From assembly GCA_937936615.1 (NCBI GenBank), contig CALDDN010000054.1, forward strand, positions 1 to 55,181: a stretch of DNA of 55,181 nt, read 5' to 3'. A program made the translations under genes and the position numbers. The DNA comes from an uncultured Bacteroidia bacterium (GTDB lineage Bacteria; Bacteroidota; Bacteroidia; J057; CALDDN01). The notes below the pieces were generated by a model. That model ran no database searches and had not been told where the DNA came from. It worked only from the letters and a program-made list of their open reading frames with translations. Shown here one piece after another: positions 8,673 through 19,874 of this stretch; positions within the stretch are counted from its first letter, which is position 1, and each line of letters opens with the position of its first letter.

Positions 8673-10829
8673 CTATTGGCCGCTCAGTTCCAGCGATACC
8701 CGCTGCTTTTCCGGCTCGACCTGACAGACGCGAACCCGCAGGATATCGCCCACCTGTACTACCTCGAGCGGATCGGTAATCCGCCGCCCACCGCGCCCCA
8801 GCTTCGAGACATGGAGCAAGGCATCGTTTTTGAGGCCGATATCGACAAACGCTCCGAAATCGACGACGTTGCGTACCGTGCCTTGCAGCTCCATGCCGAT
8901 CTTCAGATCGTCCAGTTCCAGGATATCGGAACGCAGGATGGGCGGGGGCACATCGGCACGGGGGTCGCGGCCGGGCCGGGCCAAGTTCTGGCGGATCAGC
9001 TCGAAGGTGTGCGGGTCGATGTCCAGTTTGGCTGCCAGGGCTTGCCGCTCCGCCGGCTTCATCGACTCCAAGGCCTCGCTCAGTTGGCGGAACTGGTCGG
9101 CGGCCAGCCCCAGGTGCCGGGCCAGTCGGCGCACGGCCTCGTAGCTTTCGGGGTGGATGCTCGTATTGTCCAGCGGCTCGCGGCCGCTCCGAATGCGCAG
9201 AAATCCAGCCGCCTGTTCGAAGGTGCGTTCGCCGATGCCCCGCACGGCCCGCAGCTGATCGCGAGCCTCGAAGCGACCGATGCGCTGGCGGTGCTGCACG
9301 ATCTCCTGAGCCAGCCGCATATTCAGGCCCGACACATGCGCCAGCAGCTGCGGAGAAGCTGAGTTCAGATCGACCCCCACTTCGTTTACGCACGATTCGA
9401 CCACGGCCTGCAGCTCGTTTTCGAGCATCGACTGGTCCACATCGTGCTGGTAGAGGCCCACACCAAGGGATTTGGGATCGATTTTGACCAGCTCGGCCAG
9501 CGGGTCTTGCACGCGGCGGGCGATGCTGATGTTACCCCGTTCGGCGGCCTCGAGCTGCGGGAACTCCTGGCGGGCAGCCTCCGAAGCCGAATAGACCGAC
9601 GCGCCCGCCTCGTTGGTTATCAGGTAGCGTGCCGAGAGGCCGTAGTGCCGGATGAGCTGGGCCACGAAGGCCTCTGTTTCGCGCGAGGCCGTACCGTTGC
9701 CAATGGCTATGACTTCCACCCCCCAGGTCTGAATGAGGTCGAGGACCACGCGTTGGGCAGCGGCGATCTGCTTGCGGGGTGGCGTGGGGTAGATCACTTC
9801 GCCGGCCAGGTATTCCCCCTGCCGGCCCACTACGGCCACTTTGCAGCCCGAAGCAAAACCCGGATCGATGCCCAGCACGACCTTATCGGCCAAAGGCGGC
9901 TGCAGGAGCAGGTTGCGCAGGTTGCGCGAAAAGACTGTAACGGCGTGCCGGTCGGCTGCTTCCTTGAGCGTTCGGCGCACCTCACGTTCGATCGACGGTT
10001 CGAGGTAGCGGCTCAGGGCCAGCCGGATGGCCGCCCGGCACTCCTCGATGAAAATCAGCCGCCCGCTCAGCTTCAGGTGCCGTTCTACGAAGTGGGCGAG
10101 GGCTTCGGTATCGGCCACCACCCCCAGACTCAGGATGCCGAGCTGCTCACCGCGGTGCAGAGCCAGCCACTGATAGGGCTTGAGCTTGCGTACATCCAGC
10201 TTGAAATCTTCGTAAAGCTCAAATTTGAAGGCTTCCTTGTGGTCGGTTTCTTTCTTTTTCGATTGCACCAGCCCTTTTTCGTGCAGGGTCTGGCGCACGT
10301 GGGCACGGATGTCGGCGTTTTCGGTGATGCGCTCGGCGAGGATATATTGTGCCCCCTGAATGGCTTCCTTACGCGTGCAGATGGTGCCATTTATGAACGC
10401 GCGGGCCAGGGCATCGGCATCGCCGCTGGTGGCTGTCAGCATCAGGTCGGCCAGGGGTTCCAGGCCGTTCTCGATGGCGACCATGGCCTTGGTTTTGCGC
10501 TTGGGCTTGTAGGGCAGGTAAAGGTCTTCGAGGGTGTTCAGGTCGCTGCAGGCTTCGATGCGGCGGCGCAGCTCGTCGCTGAGCTTGCCCTGTTCGGCGA
10601 TGCTGCGCAACACCGTCTGTTTGCGTTCGTGCAGCTCGGTGAAGTGGCGGCGGCTTTTGTCGAGGGCGCGGAGCTGTTCCTCGTCCAGGCCGCCCGTCTG
10701 GGCCTTGCGGTATCGGGCGATGAAAGGCACCGTGGCACCTGCTTCGAAGAGATCGAGGGTGCGGCGCACGGCATCGGGGCGCAGGCCCAAGGCGCGGGCC
10801 ACTTCAGCAGTCGGGTCGTAGGATTGCAT
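8673..10829 (-). CDS. tex: Tex-family RNA-binding transcription accessory protein (YqgF-like + HhH + S1)
   Basis: VPFIARYRKAQTGGLDEEQLR, VLGIDPGFASGCKVAVV, VGVDLNSASPQLLAHVSGL, S1 domain C-terminally. Confidence 0.95.
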   Translation of the reverse strand: MQSYDPTAEVARALGLRPDAVRRTLDLFEAGATVPFIARYRKAQTGGLDEEQLRALDKSRRHFTELHERKQTVLRSIAEQGKLSDELRRRIEACSDLNTLEDLYLPYKPKRKTKAMVAIENGLEPLADLMLTATSGDADALARAFINGTICTRKEAIQGAQYILAERITENADIRAHVRQTLHEKGLVQSKKKETDHKEAFKFELYEDFKLDVRKLKPYQWLALHRGEQLGILSLGVVADTEALAHFVERHLKLSGRLIFIEECRAAIRLALSRYLEPSIEREVRRTLKEAADRHAVTVFSRNLRNLLLQPPLADKVVLGIDPGFASGCKVAVVGRQGEYLAGEVIYPTPPRKQIAAAQRVVLDLIQTWGVEVIAIGNGTASRETEAFVAQLIRHYGLSARYLITNEAGASVYSASEAARQEFPQLEAAERGNISIARRVQDPLAELVKIDPKSLGVGLYQHDVDQSMLENELQAVVESCVNEVGVDLNSASPQLLAHVSGLNMRLAQEIVQHRQRIGRFEARDQLRAVRGIGERTFEQAAGFLRIRSGREPLDNTSIHPESYEAVRRLARHLGLAADQFRQLSEALESMKPAERQALAAKLDIDPHTFELIRQNLARPGRDPRADVPPPILRSDILELDDLKIGMELQGTVRNVVDFGAFVDIGLKNDALLHVSKLGRGGRRITDPLEVVQVGDILRVRVCQVEPEKQRVSLELSGQ

Positions 10830-11058
10830 GGCAGGCTGGAAAATTGCGGATGCGAATTTGGCCCCAAACCGGCAGGCGTGCAAGGCGGATTATGCGCACA
10901 GCACCACCCTGTCCGCGCACAGGCTGGGGATTGCAGCCCCACCACCAGCCGGCAGCTACTGGATTTCTTCCGAAAACTTCGTGCCCCTTGTTCAAAATCA
11001 GCAGCATTTACCCAAAAAGCACCCGAACGTCCCTGCTCGGCCTGTCCACCGGCCTGCT

Positions 11059-11808
11059 TCAGACCGGATCGGACGGAGGTTCGACTCTGCGGTATTCAGG
11101 CAGCCAGAGCATGGACAGCTGGCCCGGCAGCCAGACCCGCCAGGCCCCGTCGTGCAGCTCTTCGATGCCCAGCCCCAGCTCGTGGGCGGCTTGGGCGCGG
11201 GCTGCCGGTTCCTCGGCAAAGAAAGCCAGCGACGGACCATTCCAGCTGGCCTGTTCATAGAGCCCGATCACAAGCACGCCATCGAAGAGCAGGGCATAGG
11301 GCACCTCGTCGGGCTGACTGCGGCGCAGGACTTTAAAACCCAGCTGGCCCCAGCGGGCCAGCTCGCTGGCCAGACTGCCGGTGCCGATACCCACTTCGGC
11401 AAAACGTCCGTCGGGCAGCAGCGAAAAACCCGCGGGTGGCACTTCCAGATCGGCAGCCACCGACTGAATCTGCACATGCACCCGCTCCGAAACCTCGAAG
11501 CTGATCCCCCACTCGGGGTCGGCATGGGTACGGGCAGTATGCTGCACATCGGCAGCCGTGGTAGCCAGCCACGCATCCCAATCCTCCGTCAGGTAGTGCA
11601 GGCATACCTGAGCCGGTGCCGGCCGCCGGGTGAGTACCCAATTAAAAAAACCGTCGGTAAATACGGCGCATTCTTCGGGTTCCTCCAGTTCGTAGAGGCT
11701 GCGGAAACCCCAGGCGGTCAACAGGGCTGCAGCCGGTGCCAGATCGGGCAAGTCGATTTCGAGACGCAGGGTGCTGTTACGACCGGGGATTTGTGGAGTA
11801 TCGGTCAT
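11059..11808 (-). CDS. VOC (glyoxalase-like) superfamily protein, putative
   Basis: ELARWGQLGFKVLRRSQPDEVPYALLFDGVLVIGLYE pattern; duplicated-domain length. Confidence 0.5.
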   Translation of the reverse strand: MTDTPQIPGRNSTLRLEIDLPDLAPAAALLTAWGFRSLYELEEPEECAVFTDGFFNWVLTRRPAPAQVCLHYLTEDWDAWLATTAADVQHTARTHADPEWGISFEVSERVHVQIQSVAADLEVPPAGFSLLPDGRFAEVGIGTGSLASELARWGQLGFKVLRRSQPDEVPYALLFDGVLVIGLYEQASWNGPSLAFFAEEPAARAQAAHELGLGIEELHDGAWRVWLPGQLSMLWLPEYRRVEPPSDPV

Positions 11809-12086
11809 GGATGGGCGACAGAAGCCAGAGAGCGAAAATACAATCGGGGCATCGAACCCAGGCATCGGAACAGCCACGGAGCCTTTGCCGCCCCCGACTG
11901 CTTCCCCCGGAGTTTTCATCTGAATTAAATCCTGTAATAAAATCTTGAATCAATTCCAGTATCAGGCAAATCTATATTTTAATTTTATGTTTTTATAAAA
12001 AAAATTAGTTTGAATAAAATGTGATGATTGTTATTTTTTACTTAATCGCTAAACAAAATACCTCGTCCGCCGCCTCAAAATTGGAC

Positions 12087-12094
12087 TAACTTTG
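12087..12094 (+). promoter_or_regulatory. -7 element TAACTTTG upstream of ndk
   Basis: TAnnTTTG match 28 bp before ATG. Confidence 0.5.
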
Positions 12095-12121
12095 CCTCCA
12101 AATCGTTATCCATCCAGCACC

Positions 12122-12541
12122 ATGGCGGGAACCCTCACCCTCACCATCCTCAAGCCCGACGCCCTGCAAAATGGCCACACGGGTAAAATCATCGACCACA
12201 TTCTGGGCGCGGGCTTCCGCATCCGGGCGATGAAGCTCATCCACCTGACGGCAGCACAGGCCGGTCAGTTTTACGAAGTTCACCGCGAGCGGCCGTTTTA
12301 CGGCGATCTGGTCAAGTACATGTCTTCGGGGCCGTGCCTGCCGATGCTCCTCGAAAAAGCCAATGCCGTCGAGGACTTCCGCGCGACCATCGGAGCGACC
12401 GACCCCGCCAAGGCCGCCGAAGGCACCATCCGCAAGCTCTATGCCCAATCGATTGAAGCAAACGCCGTCCACGGTTCCGACTCCGACGAAAACGCCCTGC
12501 GCGAAGCTGCTTTCTTCTTCTCTGAACTGGAGCGGGTCTAG
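12122..12541 (+). CDS. ndk: nucleoside diphosphate kinase
   Basis: [43 protein letters not shown] active-site His. Confidence 0.95.
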   Translation: MAGTLTLTILKPDALQNGHTGKIIDHILGAGFRIRAMKLIHLTAAQAGQFYEVHRERPFYGDLVKYMSSGPCLPMLLEKANAVEDFRATIGATDPAKAAEGTIRKLYAQSIEANAVHGSDSDENALREAAFFFSELERV

Positions 12542-14909
12542 GCCGCTGGCAGCGGTGGCCCTGCTGCTGGTTCTGCTGAGCGTGCCCCATGCTTTGCTGG
12601 CTCAGAACTACACCGTGCGGGGCAGCGTGCGGTCGGCACGCACCGGCGAAGCCCTCATAGAAGTTACCGTAGCCGAACCGGCCCTGCGTACCGGAACCTA
12701 CACCGATGCGCAGGGCCGATTTGTGTTGCGCCTGCCCGCCGGTAGGCGCACGCTGCGCGTCAGTGCACTCAACTACGCCACGCAATTTCACCGTTTTGAC
12801 CTGCAGGGCGATCTGGAACTGGAATTTGTGCTGGCCGATTCGGTCGGCGAGCTGGGGCCGGTCGTCATCGAAGCCGATGCTGTCGAGGAAGCCCTCAACC
12901 GCCCCCAGCTGGGCCTCAACCGCATCGACATGGCCCAAGCCCGCCAGCTGCCCGCCATTTTTGGCGAAGTCGACGTCCTTAAAATCCTGCAGTTTTTGCC
13001 CGGGATAAAGGTCGGGGTCGAGGGTACGGCGGGTTTTTTCGTGCGGGGAGGCAGCAACGACCAGAACGCCGTGCTGCTCGATGGCAGCCTGCTCTACAAC
13101 CCTACCCACCTGGGCGGCCTCTTCGGCACCTTCAATTCCGATGTCATCGAGGGACTAGATGTCTTCAAGGGCAGTTTCCCGGCCCGCTACGGAGGCCGGC
13201 TCTCGTCGGTGATCGATGTGCGGACGCGTGCCCCCCAGCCCGACCGCTGGCACGTGGCGGGGGGACTGGGGCTGATCTCCTCGCGCGTGGCGGTCGACGT
13301 GCCCCTGCGCCGCAACCAAACGGGCCTGCTGCTGGCCGCCCGCCGCACCTACCTCGACCTCTTTACCCGCACCCTCAACGCTGCCAACGCCAGCGATCCC
13401 GATTACGCCCCTCTGCCCAACTACGCCTTTACCGATTTCCATGCCCGCACCGACTGGCACCTCAACGCCACCGACCGCCTCACCCTGACGGGCTTTTATG
13501 GCAACGACAACATCGCTTTCAAAGACCGGATTTTCAATTTCGATTTTGGCTGGAGCAACTCGGCGGCCAGCCTCAAATGGGAGCGGCTGACGGCCGGTGC
13601 CCGAACGTGGAGCGTGCAGGCCAGCTTCACCCAATACGATTACCGCATCCGCACGGCCTTGGGGGCGTTTTCGGGCAACCTGCGCTCGCGCGTACGCGAC
13701 GGCAATCTGACCCTGCGCCACGAGCGGCCCTGGGGGCGAGGCCACCGCCTGCAGACGGGGGCCAGCCTCATCGGCCACCAGTTTTTCCCCAGTCTGCTCG
13801 ATGCGCGGGGCGATGCCGACGACCTGCGCTTTCAGTTCCGGCAGGTGCTTAGGGGTGGGCAAGGGGCCGTGTGGCTCGGCGATAACTGGGAAATCAATTC
13901 GCGCTGGACCCTCGAAAACGGGCTTCGTGTATCGGGATGGCTCGGCCAGAAGAGCACCTATGGCGGCCTCGAACCCCGCGCCGCCGCCAATTTCCGCGCT
14001 ACCGACTGGCTCTCGCTCAAGGGCGGCTATTCGCGCTGCTGGCAGTACCAGCACCTGGCCTCCAGCTCGACGCTGAGCTTGCCGACCGACATCTGGTACC
14101 CCAGTACCGCCAATCTGCAGCCCCAGCGGTCGGATCTGATTTCGGCCGCGGCAGTCTGGGGCTGGAAAAAGCTGGGCCTCGTTACAACGGTCGAGGGCTA
14201 CGCCAAGTGGATGCGCAATGTGGTCGAGCTGCGGCCGGCGGCACTTCTGTTCATCAATCCCGACCTCGACCGCGACCTGGTGCAGGGGCTGGGCACAAGC
14301 CGGGGGGTGGAGTTTCAGGTCGAGAAGCCCAAGGGCAAGACCTCGGGCTGGGTGGCCTACACCCTCTCCTGGACCGACCGGCTCTTCGACGGGCGCGACG
14401 GCTTTGCCCTCCTCAACGAGGGCCGGCCCTTCCCCTTCCGCTACGACCGGCGGCACGACCTGAGCGTGGTGCTGGTGCAGGAGCTCTGGCCGCGGCTGAG
14501 CCTCTCGGCGGCCTTCGTTTACCGGACGGGAGAAGCCGTGTCGGTACCCACGGGCCGCACCCTGCTCCGCGACCTGGAGGGCATCAACCGCATTGGCCTC
14601 ATCAACAACCCCGCAACCGGCGAGTCCGGAGTCGATCTGGGGCAGACGGTGGCCATTTTCGAGGCCCGCAACAACTTCCGCATGCCCGCCTACCACCGGC
14701 TGGATCTGAGCCTGACCTGGAAATTCCGCCCCAAGCGCGGCGAATCGGAACTGGTCTTCAGCGTCTACAACGCCTACAACCGCGCCAACCCCTTTGTGCT
14801 GGTATTTGAGGAGGTCGTGGACGAGAACCGCGTAACGATCGGCCTGCGTGCCCGCATCGTGGCGTTGTTTCCGGCCCTGCCGGCCATCAGCTGGAATTTC
14901 AGGTTCTGA
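12441..14909 (+). CDS. TonB-dependent receptor with N-terminal carboxypeptidase-regulatory-like domain
   Basis: [47 protein letters not shown] plug domain; start uncertain (ATG 12441 inside ndk, or a non-ATG start near 12522-12555). Confidence 0.88.
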   Translation: MPNRLKQTPSTVPTPTKTPCAKLLSSSLNWSGSRPLAAVALLLVLLSVPHALLAQNYTVRGSVRSARTGEALIEVTVAEPALRTGTYTDAQGRFVLRLPAGRRTLRVSALNYATQFHRFDLQGDLELEFVLADSVGELGPVVIEADAVEEALNRPQLGLNRIDMAQARQLPAIFGEVDVLKILQFLPGIKVGVEGTAGFFVRGGSNDQNAVLLDGSLLYNPTHLGGLFGTFNSDVIEGLDVFKGSFPARYGGRLSSVIDVRTRAPQPDRWHVAGGLGLISSRVAVDVPLRRNQTGLLLAARRTYLDLFTRTLNAANASDPDYAPLPNYAFTDFHARTDWHLNATDRLTLTGFYGNDNIAFKDRIFNFDFGWSNSAASLKWERLTAGARTWSVQASFTQYDYRIRTALGAFSGNLRSRVRDGNLTLRHERPWGRGHRLQTGASLIGHQFFPSLLDARGDADDLRFQFRQVLRGGQGAVWLGDNWEINSRWTLENGLRVSGWLGQKSTYGGLEPRAAANFRATDWLSLKGGYSRCWQYQHLASSSTLSLPTDIWYPSTANLQPQRSDLISAAAVWGWKKLGLVTTVEGYAKWMRNVVELRPAALLFINPDLDRDLVQGLGTSRGVEFQVEKPKGKTSGWVAYTLSWTDRLFDGRDGFALLNEGRPFPFRYDRRHDLSVVLVQELWPRLSLSAAFVYRTGEAVSVPTGRTLLRDLEGINRIGLINNPATGESGVDLGQTVAIFEARNNFRMPAYHRLDLSLTWKFRPKRGESELVFSVYNAYNRANPFVLVFEEVVDENRVTIGLRARIVALFPALPAISWNFRF

Positions 14910-15110
14910 GCTTGAATCCTGGAACGTTTGCAGGCCGACCTGCTGCACCCTATTCAACCTTTTGGGGCCAACTTTTTGTGATATATTTCTTTATTAGTGA
15001 AATATGAGCTTTTGATATTTTGTTTATTAAATTATAAATAAAATATTTTTTTAGCAAGTAAATCAAATTAATATCCCTCGCCCACCCTTGGGAATGAGAC
15101 ATCGGGCCGT

Positions 15111-15986
15111 TCAAGCCCTTGGGGGCCTCAGGCTGGCCAGAAGGGTCTCGCTCTCGTTCCAGAGGGCCTGAGCTTTGGCCTGGTCGTAGCTTTCAACCGA
15201 GGACCGCGCCTCGCGACCGCAGTCGAAGTAGAGGCCGCTCCGCTGCTCGTGCGTGATGAGTCGGGCCAGGTGGCGGGCCGAATCCTTGGCCCGGATAGCG
15301 AAACCCAGCAGCGGCCCGATGCTGCTCAGCAAGCGGCGGCTTAGCCGCTGCCCGGGCGAGGAACCCATGCCAAAACCCGTATCGGGCATGAAACCCGGGT
15401 TGTAGGCGTTGGCCAGCAGGCGATCGCCGTAGCGGCGGTGCAGCTCGTAGGCAAACAGCACGTTGCAAAGCTTGGAGGTGGGGTAAGCGGCTTCGATGCT
15501 GCCCGAGGGCCGGGCCATCTGTTCAACGCTGGCCAGGGCCGGTTTGGGAAAGGGCGACCACTTGGCGGGGTCGTGCAGCAGGCTCGAAACGACCACCACC
15601 TTGCGCAGAGCGACCCGAGCGAGCAGCAGGCGCGTCAGGTAGAAATGGCCCAGGTGGTTGACGCCAAATATTTCTTCGATGCCATCGACCGTGTAACGGG
15701 TCGGGCCTTGGTAGATCAGGCCGGCATTGCAGACCAGATCGTAGCTTGATTCCGTCGGCAGGGCATCGGCAAAGCGTTCGACAGCTGCCAGATCGGCGAG
15801 GTCCAGGCTGCGAATTTCCCAGCGATCGGCTGCGTTCGCGGGCAGCTGGCGGGTGGCCTGACGGGCTTTGGCTTCATTCCGGCAGGCGAGGATTACGGTT
15901 CGGCCAGCCTCGAGCAGGTAGCGGCTCGTCCAGAGGCCGAGGCCGCTGCTGGCACCCGTAACGATTACGGCAGGTTGAGGGGGCAT
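15111..15986 (-). CDS. short-chain dehydrogenase/reductase resembling protochlorophyllide reductase-like SDRs
   Basis: TGASSGLG, NAG, YPTSKLCNV catalytic Y-K with Cys. Confidence 0.85.
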   Translation of the reverse strand: MPPQPAVIVTGASSGLGLWTSRYLLEAGRTVILACRNEAKARQATRQLPANAADRWEIRSLDLADLAAVERFADALPTESSYDLVCNAGLIYQGPTRYTVDGIEEIFGVNHLGHFYLTRLLLARVALRKVVVVSSLLHDPAKWSPFPKPALASVEQMARPSGSIEAAYPTSKLCNVLFAYELHRRYGDRLLANAYNPGFMPDTGFGMGSSPGQRLSRRLLSSIGPLLGFAIRAKDSARHLARLITHEQRSGLYFDCGREARSSVESYDQAKAQALWNESETLLASLRPPRA

Positions 15987-16100
15987 GGGGGAAGCGCGGT
16001 TGGGGCTGAGGCGTGCTGCAGCTGGATCGAGAAAGCACGTTCAGGCTCTGACCAAAATAGTCATTTCCCAGGTCATTTCCTGAAAAAAACACATCGCCCG

Positions 16101-16835
16101 CTACTTCTGCTTGAGCAGCTGCCGCAGCTGGCGGATCACCTCATCGGGTTCGGCCCGCTGGCGGTAGTCCGCTCCCACGTGTGCGTAGCGAATCACCCCC
16201 TCGCTGTCGATCAGGTACGTTGCAGCCAAGGGCAGCTCCATACGCCGGTTACCCGTGTAGGCCGGCAGGTTGATGCCCCGATAGAGTTCGGCCACAGCCT
16301 GGGGCAGTTCGTAAACCAGACCGTAGCTGCGGGCCACCACGTTGCCCGTGTCGCTCAGCATGGGGAAGGCTATGCCCTGACGCTCGGCCGTGCTCATCGT
16401 GCTGTCGGGCAGGTCGGGGCACAGGGCCAGCAGCTGGCCCCCCGCTACGTTCAGTTCGTGCAGCATGCCCTGCCAGGCTGCCAGCTGCCGGTTGCAGTAG
16501 GGGCACCAGCCCCCGCGATACCACACCAGCACCACCGGCCCTTGAGCCAGCCGGTCGCTCAGCCGCACAAAAGGCCCCTGTGCCGAGGGCAGCATGAAGT
16601 CGGGGGCCTGATCGCCTGTCCGTTTGGCCTGCTGCATCACCGCCGATTGCCCCACCTCTGCAATGCCTGCTTCCATTGCCTGCCAGACATCGGGCGGCAG
16701 CTGCTTTTCATACTGGGCCGAAAGAGCCTGCAACTCGCGGTTTAAGGGGCCGGTTGCCGGCTGTTGGGCCATCGATTCGGTCAAGCCCCCCCACACCAGA
16801 CCAGCAAGCAGAACGATTCGCAGCAACATGGGCAT
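16101..16835 (-). CDS. secreted peroxiredoxin-like (AhpC/TSA) protein
   Basis: signal peptide; APDFMLPSAQGPFVRLSD, WYRGGWCPYCNRQL. Confidence 0.88.
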   Translation of the reverse strand: MPMLLRIVLLAGLVWGGLTESMAQQPATGPLNRELQALSAQYEKQLPPDVWQAMEAGIAEVGQSAVMQQAKRTGDQAPDFMLPSAQGPFVRLSDRLAQGPVVLVWYRGGWCPYCNRQLAAWQGMLHELNVAGGQLLALCPDLPDSTMSTAERQGIAFPMLSDTGNVVARSYGLVYELPQAVAELYRGINLPAYTGNRRMELPLAATYLIDSEGVIRYAHVGADYRQRAEPDEVIRQLRQLLKQK

Positions 16836-16896
16836 AAAAGTCGATTTCGGAGCAAATTACATACGCGGCCCGTGCCGCCCAAGCCTCCGCTCAGGC

Positions 16897-18336
16897 TTAT
16901 TGCGGCTCGTCGGCCCCGGACGGCAGCCACTCGATCCGCAGCACCCGCTGCGTCGTTTCCGACAGGGCTACCCGCTGGGCAATGCGGCCTGTTTCGATCC
17001 AGACCGGACCCCCGTCGTCGGCCAGTACACGTGCCTGTTTGCGCAGCTGCGAGGGGAACTTGGCATCGGTCAGCTCATCGCTCACCAGCCGCGTGCCCGA
17101 CAGCCCCAAGGGCTGGAAACGTTCACCCACCCGCCAGGGCCGCAGCACCAGCAGGCCCGCCAGCCGGTCGATATCCAGATAAGCAGTTCCCCGAGGCGGA
17201 GGCAAAGTTGCCTGACTGCTGTTCAGGATCGAGAAGTGAAGCCTGCCGGTGGGCACCGAGGCACTTCCGGGACGAATCGTCCGCCAGGCATCCGAAGGGC
17301 TGCTTGCCGACTCAAAAACCAGCGGCAGCTCATCGCAGGCAGCCGCGCGTTCGGGAGCGACCAGACGCAGGCCCTCGGCAGTACGCCACCACCAGCCCAG
17401 CGGCGTTTCGATCCGCGTACCCGACTGGGCATCCACCAGTCGCACCAGCCGGCTGGCATCGGTAGGGCGCAGCCTGTATTTTTTTTCCAAAAAGTACTGG
17501 AAAAGAACATGAAACGTGTTGGGATTCGGATACTTCGATCGCAGTAGAGCAAAATCGATCGCAATCGAATCCGGTGTGCTTTTCTTCAGAACACCGGCCA
17601 GCAGTTGCTCTGGGTCGTGTTCATGGGTTAAGGCCCGAAACTGCCGCTCGTAAGTTCGGCCCCGCTCGACGAGGTGCTCCTCGATTCGGGGATTGATGGC
17701 CGCCAGCGCGGGCAGCACCCTGTGCCGGATGCGGTTGCGCAGATAGGCCAGACTGGCGTTCGAGCGGTCGTCGCGCCAGGTCAGGCCCTGCGCCTCGAGG
17801 TAGTGGATCAGCTGCTCCTTGGACGCGAAAAGCAGTGGACGGATTACCGCCCCCCGCTGCACCGGAATGCCCCGCAGCAGCTCAACCGACCGGCTCCGCA
17901 GCAAAGTCAGGAGCAGCGTTTCGGCCTGATCGCCCCGATGGTGGGCTGTGGCGACGCGTGTCCAGCCCAGCCGCTTAAGCTCTTCGCGAAAAAAGCGGTA
18001 GCGGATGCGACGTGCCGCTACCTGCAGCGACAGGCCTTCGGCTTCCGCCAGCTGCCGGGCTGAGGCCGTGCATTCAGCGCAGGGAACCCCCAGCCGGGCT
18101 GCCAGTTCGCGAACGAATCGGGCATCGGCATCCGAGTCATCGCCCCGCAGGCCGTAATTCACATGGGCCACCGCTACCGGATGCCCCAGGCTGTGAAGTA
18201 CATGCAGCAGGGCTACCGAATCGGCCCCGCCGCTGCAGGCCACGAGAATAGGCTGACCCGCGTCGGCCAGCTGCTGCTCCCGCACGAAGCGGCGCACCGC
18301 CGCCCGAAAAGCCGCGGGCGAGAGCAGGCGAGCCAC
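16897..18336 (-). CDS. tilS: tRNA(Ile)-lysidine synthase
   Basis: LVACSGGADSVALLHVL PP-loop, HHRGDQAETLL. Confidence 0.94.
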   Translation of the reverse strand: MARLLSPAAFRAAVRRFVREQQLADAGQPILVACSGGADSVALLHVLHSLGHPVAVAHVNYGLRGDDSDADARFVRELAARLGVPCAECTASARQLAEAEGLSLQVAARRIRYRFFREELKRLGWTRVATAHHRGDQAETLLLTLLRSRSVELLRGIPVQRGAVIRPLLFASKEQLIHYLEAQGLTWRDDRSNASLAYLRNRIRHRVLPALAAINPRIEEHLVERGRTYERQFRALTHEHDPEQLLAGVLKKSTPDSIAIDFALLRSKYPNPNTFHVLFQYFLEKKYRLRPTDASRLVRLVDAQSGTRIETPLGWWWRTAEGLRLVAPERAAACDELPLVFESASSPSDAWRTIRPGSASVPTGRLHFSILNSSQATLPPPRGTAYLDIDRLAGLLVLRPWRVGERFQPLGLSGTRLVSDELTDAKFPSQLRKQARVLADDGGPVWIETGRIAQRVALSETTQRVLRIEWLPSGADEPQ

Positions 18337-18342
18337 GGCGCG

Positions 18343-19791
18343 TCAGTTGCGGAGGCGGATTTCCTGACCGATACGCAGCACGGCGTTGCGCGGCAGGTTG
18401 TTGATCGTGAGCAGTTCGTCGACCGTCGTGCGGTAGCGGTTGGCGATCGTCCAGAGTGAATCGCCCTGCTGAACGCGGTGTACGTGGCCGCTGGTAGCGG
18501 GCCGTGTCGGGCGGGCTGCCGAAGCCTGCTGAGCTGGTGGCGTGTAGGTCGCCGCGATCTCGGGCCGCACTTTCACCACCAGCTGCTGGTTGGGGTGCAC
18601 GATGCCGCTTTTGATCCGGTTCCAGAGCACCAGCGAATCGAGGGGCACATCGAAACGTTCGGCAATGGATTCGGGGCTGTCGCCCTTGCGCACCGCGTAT
18701 TGAATCCGCACCCGCTTGGCCAGTTCCTGTTCGGTGGCGCGGCTGCGGGCCATTAGCGAATCCATGCCGCCGCGCCGGTAGTACTCGGCCACGCTCAGGG
18801 GTACCCGCACCGGATAGGGGGTCGATTGGTAGGGTACCACGCCCCGCCGCAGCTCGGGATTGAGGCGGGCCAGGTACTCGGGATCGGCACCGGCTTCGCG
18901 GGCCAGGTCGGTCAGACTCACCTGCTGCCGGCTGATGTGCAGCGTATCGACGTTGTAACTGAATTTGTAAGGCACCGGAAAGATGTGGTGCTCCGTAGCG
19001 TATTTCATCACATAAGTGGCTGCAATGAAGGTAGGCACATAGCTGGCTGTCTCGCGGGGCAGGTGGGGCCAGAGCTTCCAGAAATTGCGCAGGCCCGTGC
19101 GGCGCATGGCGTAGTTGACGCGGCCCGGCCCGCAGTTGTAGGCGGCGATGGCCAGCTGCCAGTCGTTGTACATGGCGTGCAGGTCTTTGAGGTAGCGGGC
19201 CGCGGCCACGGTCGATTTGTAGGGGTCCATCCGTTCATCGACCAGCGAGTTGACTTCCAGCCCGTACATGCGGCCCGTAGGCAGCATGAACTGCCACAGC
19301 CCCACGGCATTGGCCCGCGAAACGGCCTTGGGGTTGAGGGCACTTTCGATCACGGCCAGGTACTTGAGTTCCAGCGGCAGGCCCTCGCGGTAGAACACTT
19401 CCTCGATCATCGGGAAATAGACCTGTTGCAGCCCCAGCAGGCGGGCCGTCAGGTGCCGCTTGTGCACGGCGTACAGGTCGATGAAGGCCTGTACTTTGGA
19501 GTTGTAGTCCAGGGGCATGATGGCCGGAATTTCCTTGAGCCGCTGGCGGATGACCTGCGGGCTGACGTAGGGTACGTCCGTCGGCGCATTGGCAAACTCC
19601 TGAGCCAGACTTTTGTCGCCTGAGCCGTAGTTGAGGCGGTTATGGAACTGTTCGAGCAGACTGTCGAGCAAGGCCATGTGGCTTGCATCGATTTCGTCGC
19701 TGATCGACGGACGCTGCGCCCAAACCACCATCGGACCGCCCAGCAGCAGCCCCATCCAGAGCAAGGCAAACAGGGGTCGAACGTGCTTCAT
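18343..19791 (-). CDS. mltD: membrane-bound lytic transglycosylase with LysM repeats (MltD-like)
   Basis: ESALNPKAVSRANAVGLWQFMLPTGRMYGL; C-terminal LysM HRVQQGDSLWTIANRYRTTVDELL. Confidence 0.9.
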   Translation of the reverse strand: MKHVRPLFALLWMGLLLGGPMVVWAQRPSISDEIDASHMALLDSLLEQFHNRLNYGSGDKSLAQEFANAPTDVPYVSPQVIRQRLKEIPAIMPLDYNSKVQAFIDLYAVHKRHLTARLLGLQQVYFPMIEEVFYREGLPLELKYLAVIESALNPKAVSRANAVGLWQFMLPTGRMYGLEVNSLVDERMDPYKSTVAAARYLKDLHAMYNDWQLAIAAYNCGPGRVNYAMRRTGLRNFWKLWPHLPRETASYVPTFIAATYVMKYATEHHIFPVPYKFSYNVDTLHISRQQVSLTDLAREAGADPEYLARLNPELRRGVVPYQSTPYPVRVPLSVAEYYRRGGMDSLMARSRATEQELAKRVRIQYAVRKGDSPESIAERFDVPLDSLVLWNRIKSGIVHPNQQLVVKVRPEIAATYTPPAQQASAARPTRPATSGHVHRVQQGDSLWTIANRYRTTVDELLTINNLPRNAVLRIGQEIRLRN

Positions 19792-19874
19792 AGGATAGTT
19801 TTTTTTGTGTGTGGATATTTTTTGGGCTATTTATTTAGGTAACATATTTAAATCTTTACTTATAAAATAAAAAA

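Noticed and set aside
9444-11336. 630-aa plus-strand ORF antisense to tex
   Set aside because: Composition is the mirror of a GC-rich coding strand; the Tex frame on the minus strand has unmistakable motifs.
13155-14957. 600-aa minus-strand ORF opposite the TonB receptor
   Set aside because: Antisense shadow ORF caused by GC-biased third codon positions; no domain-like sequence.
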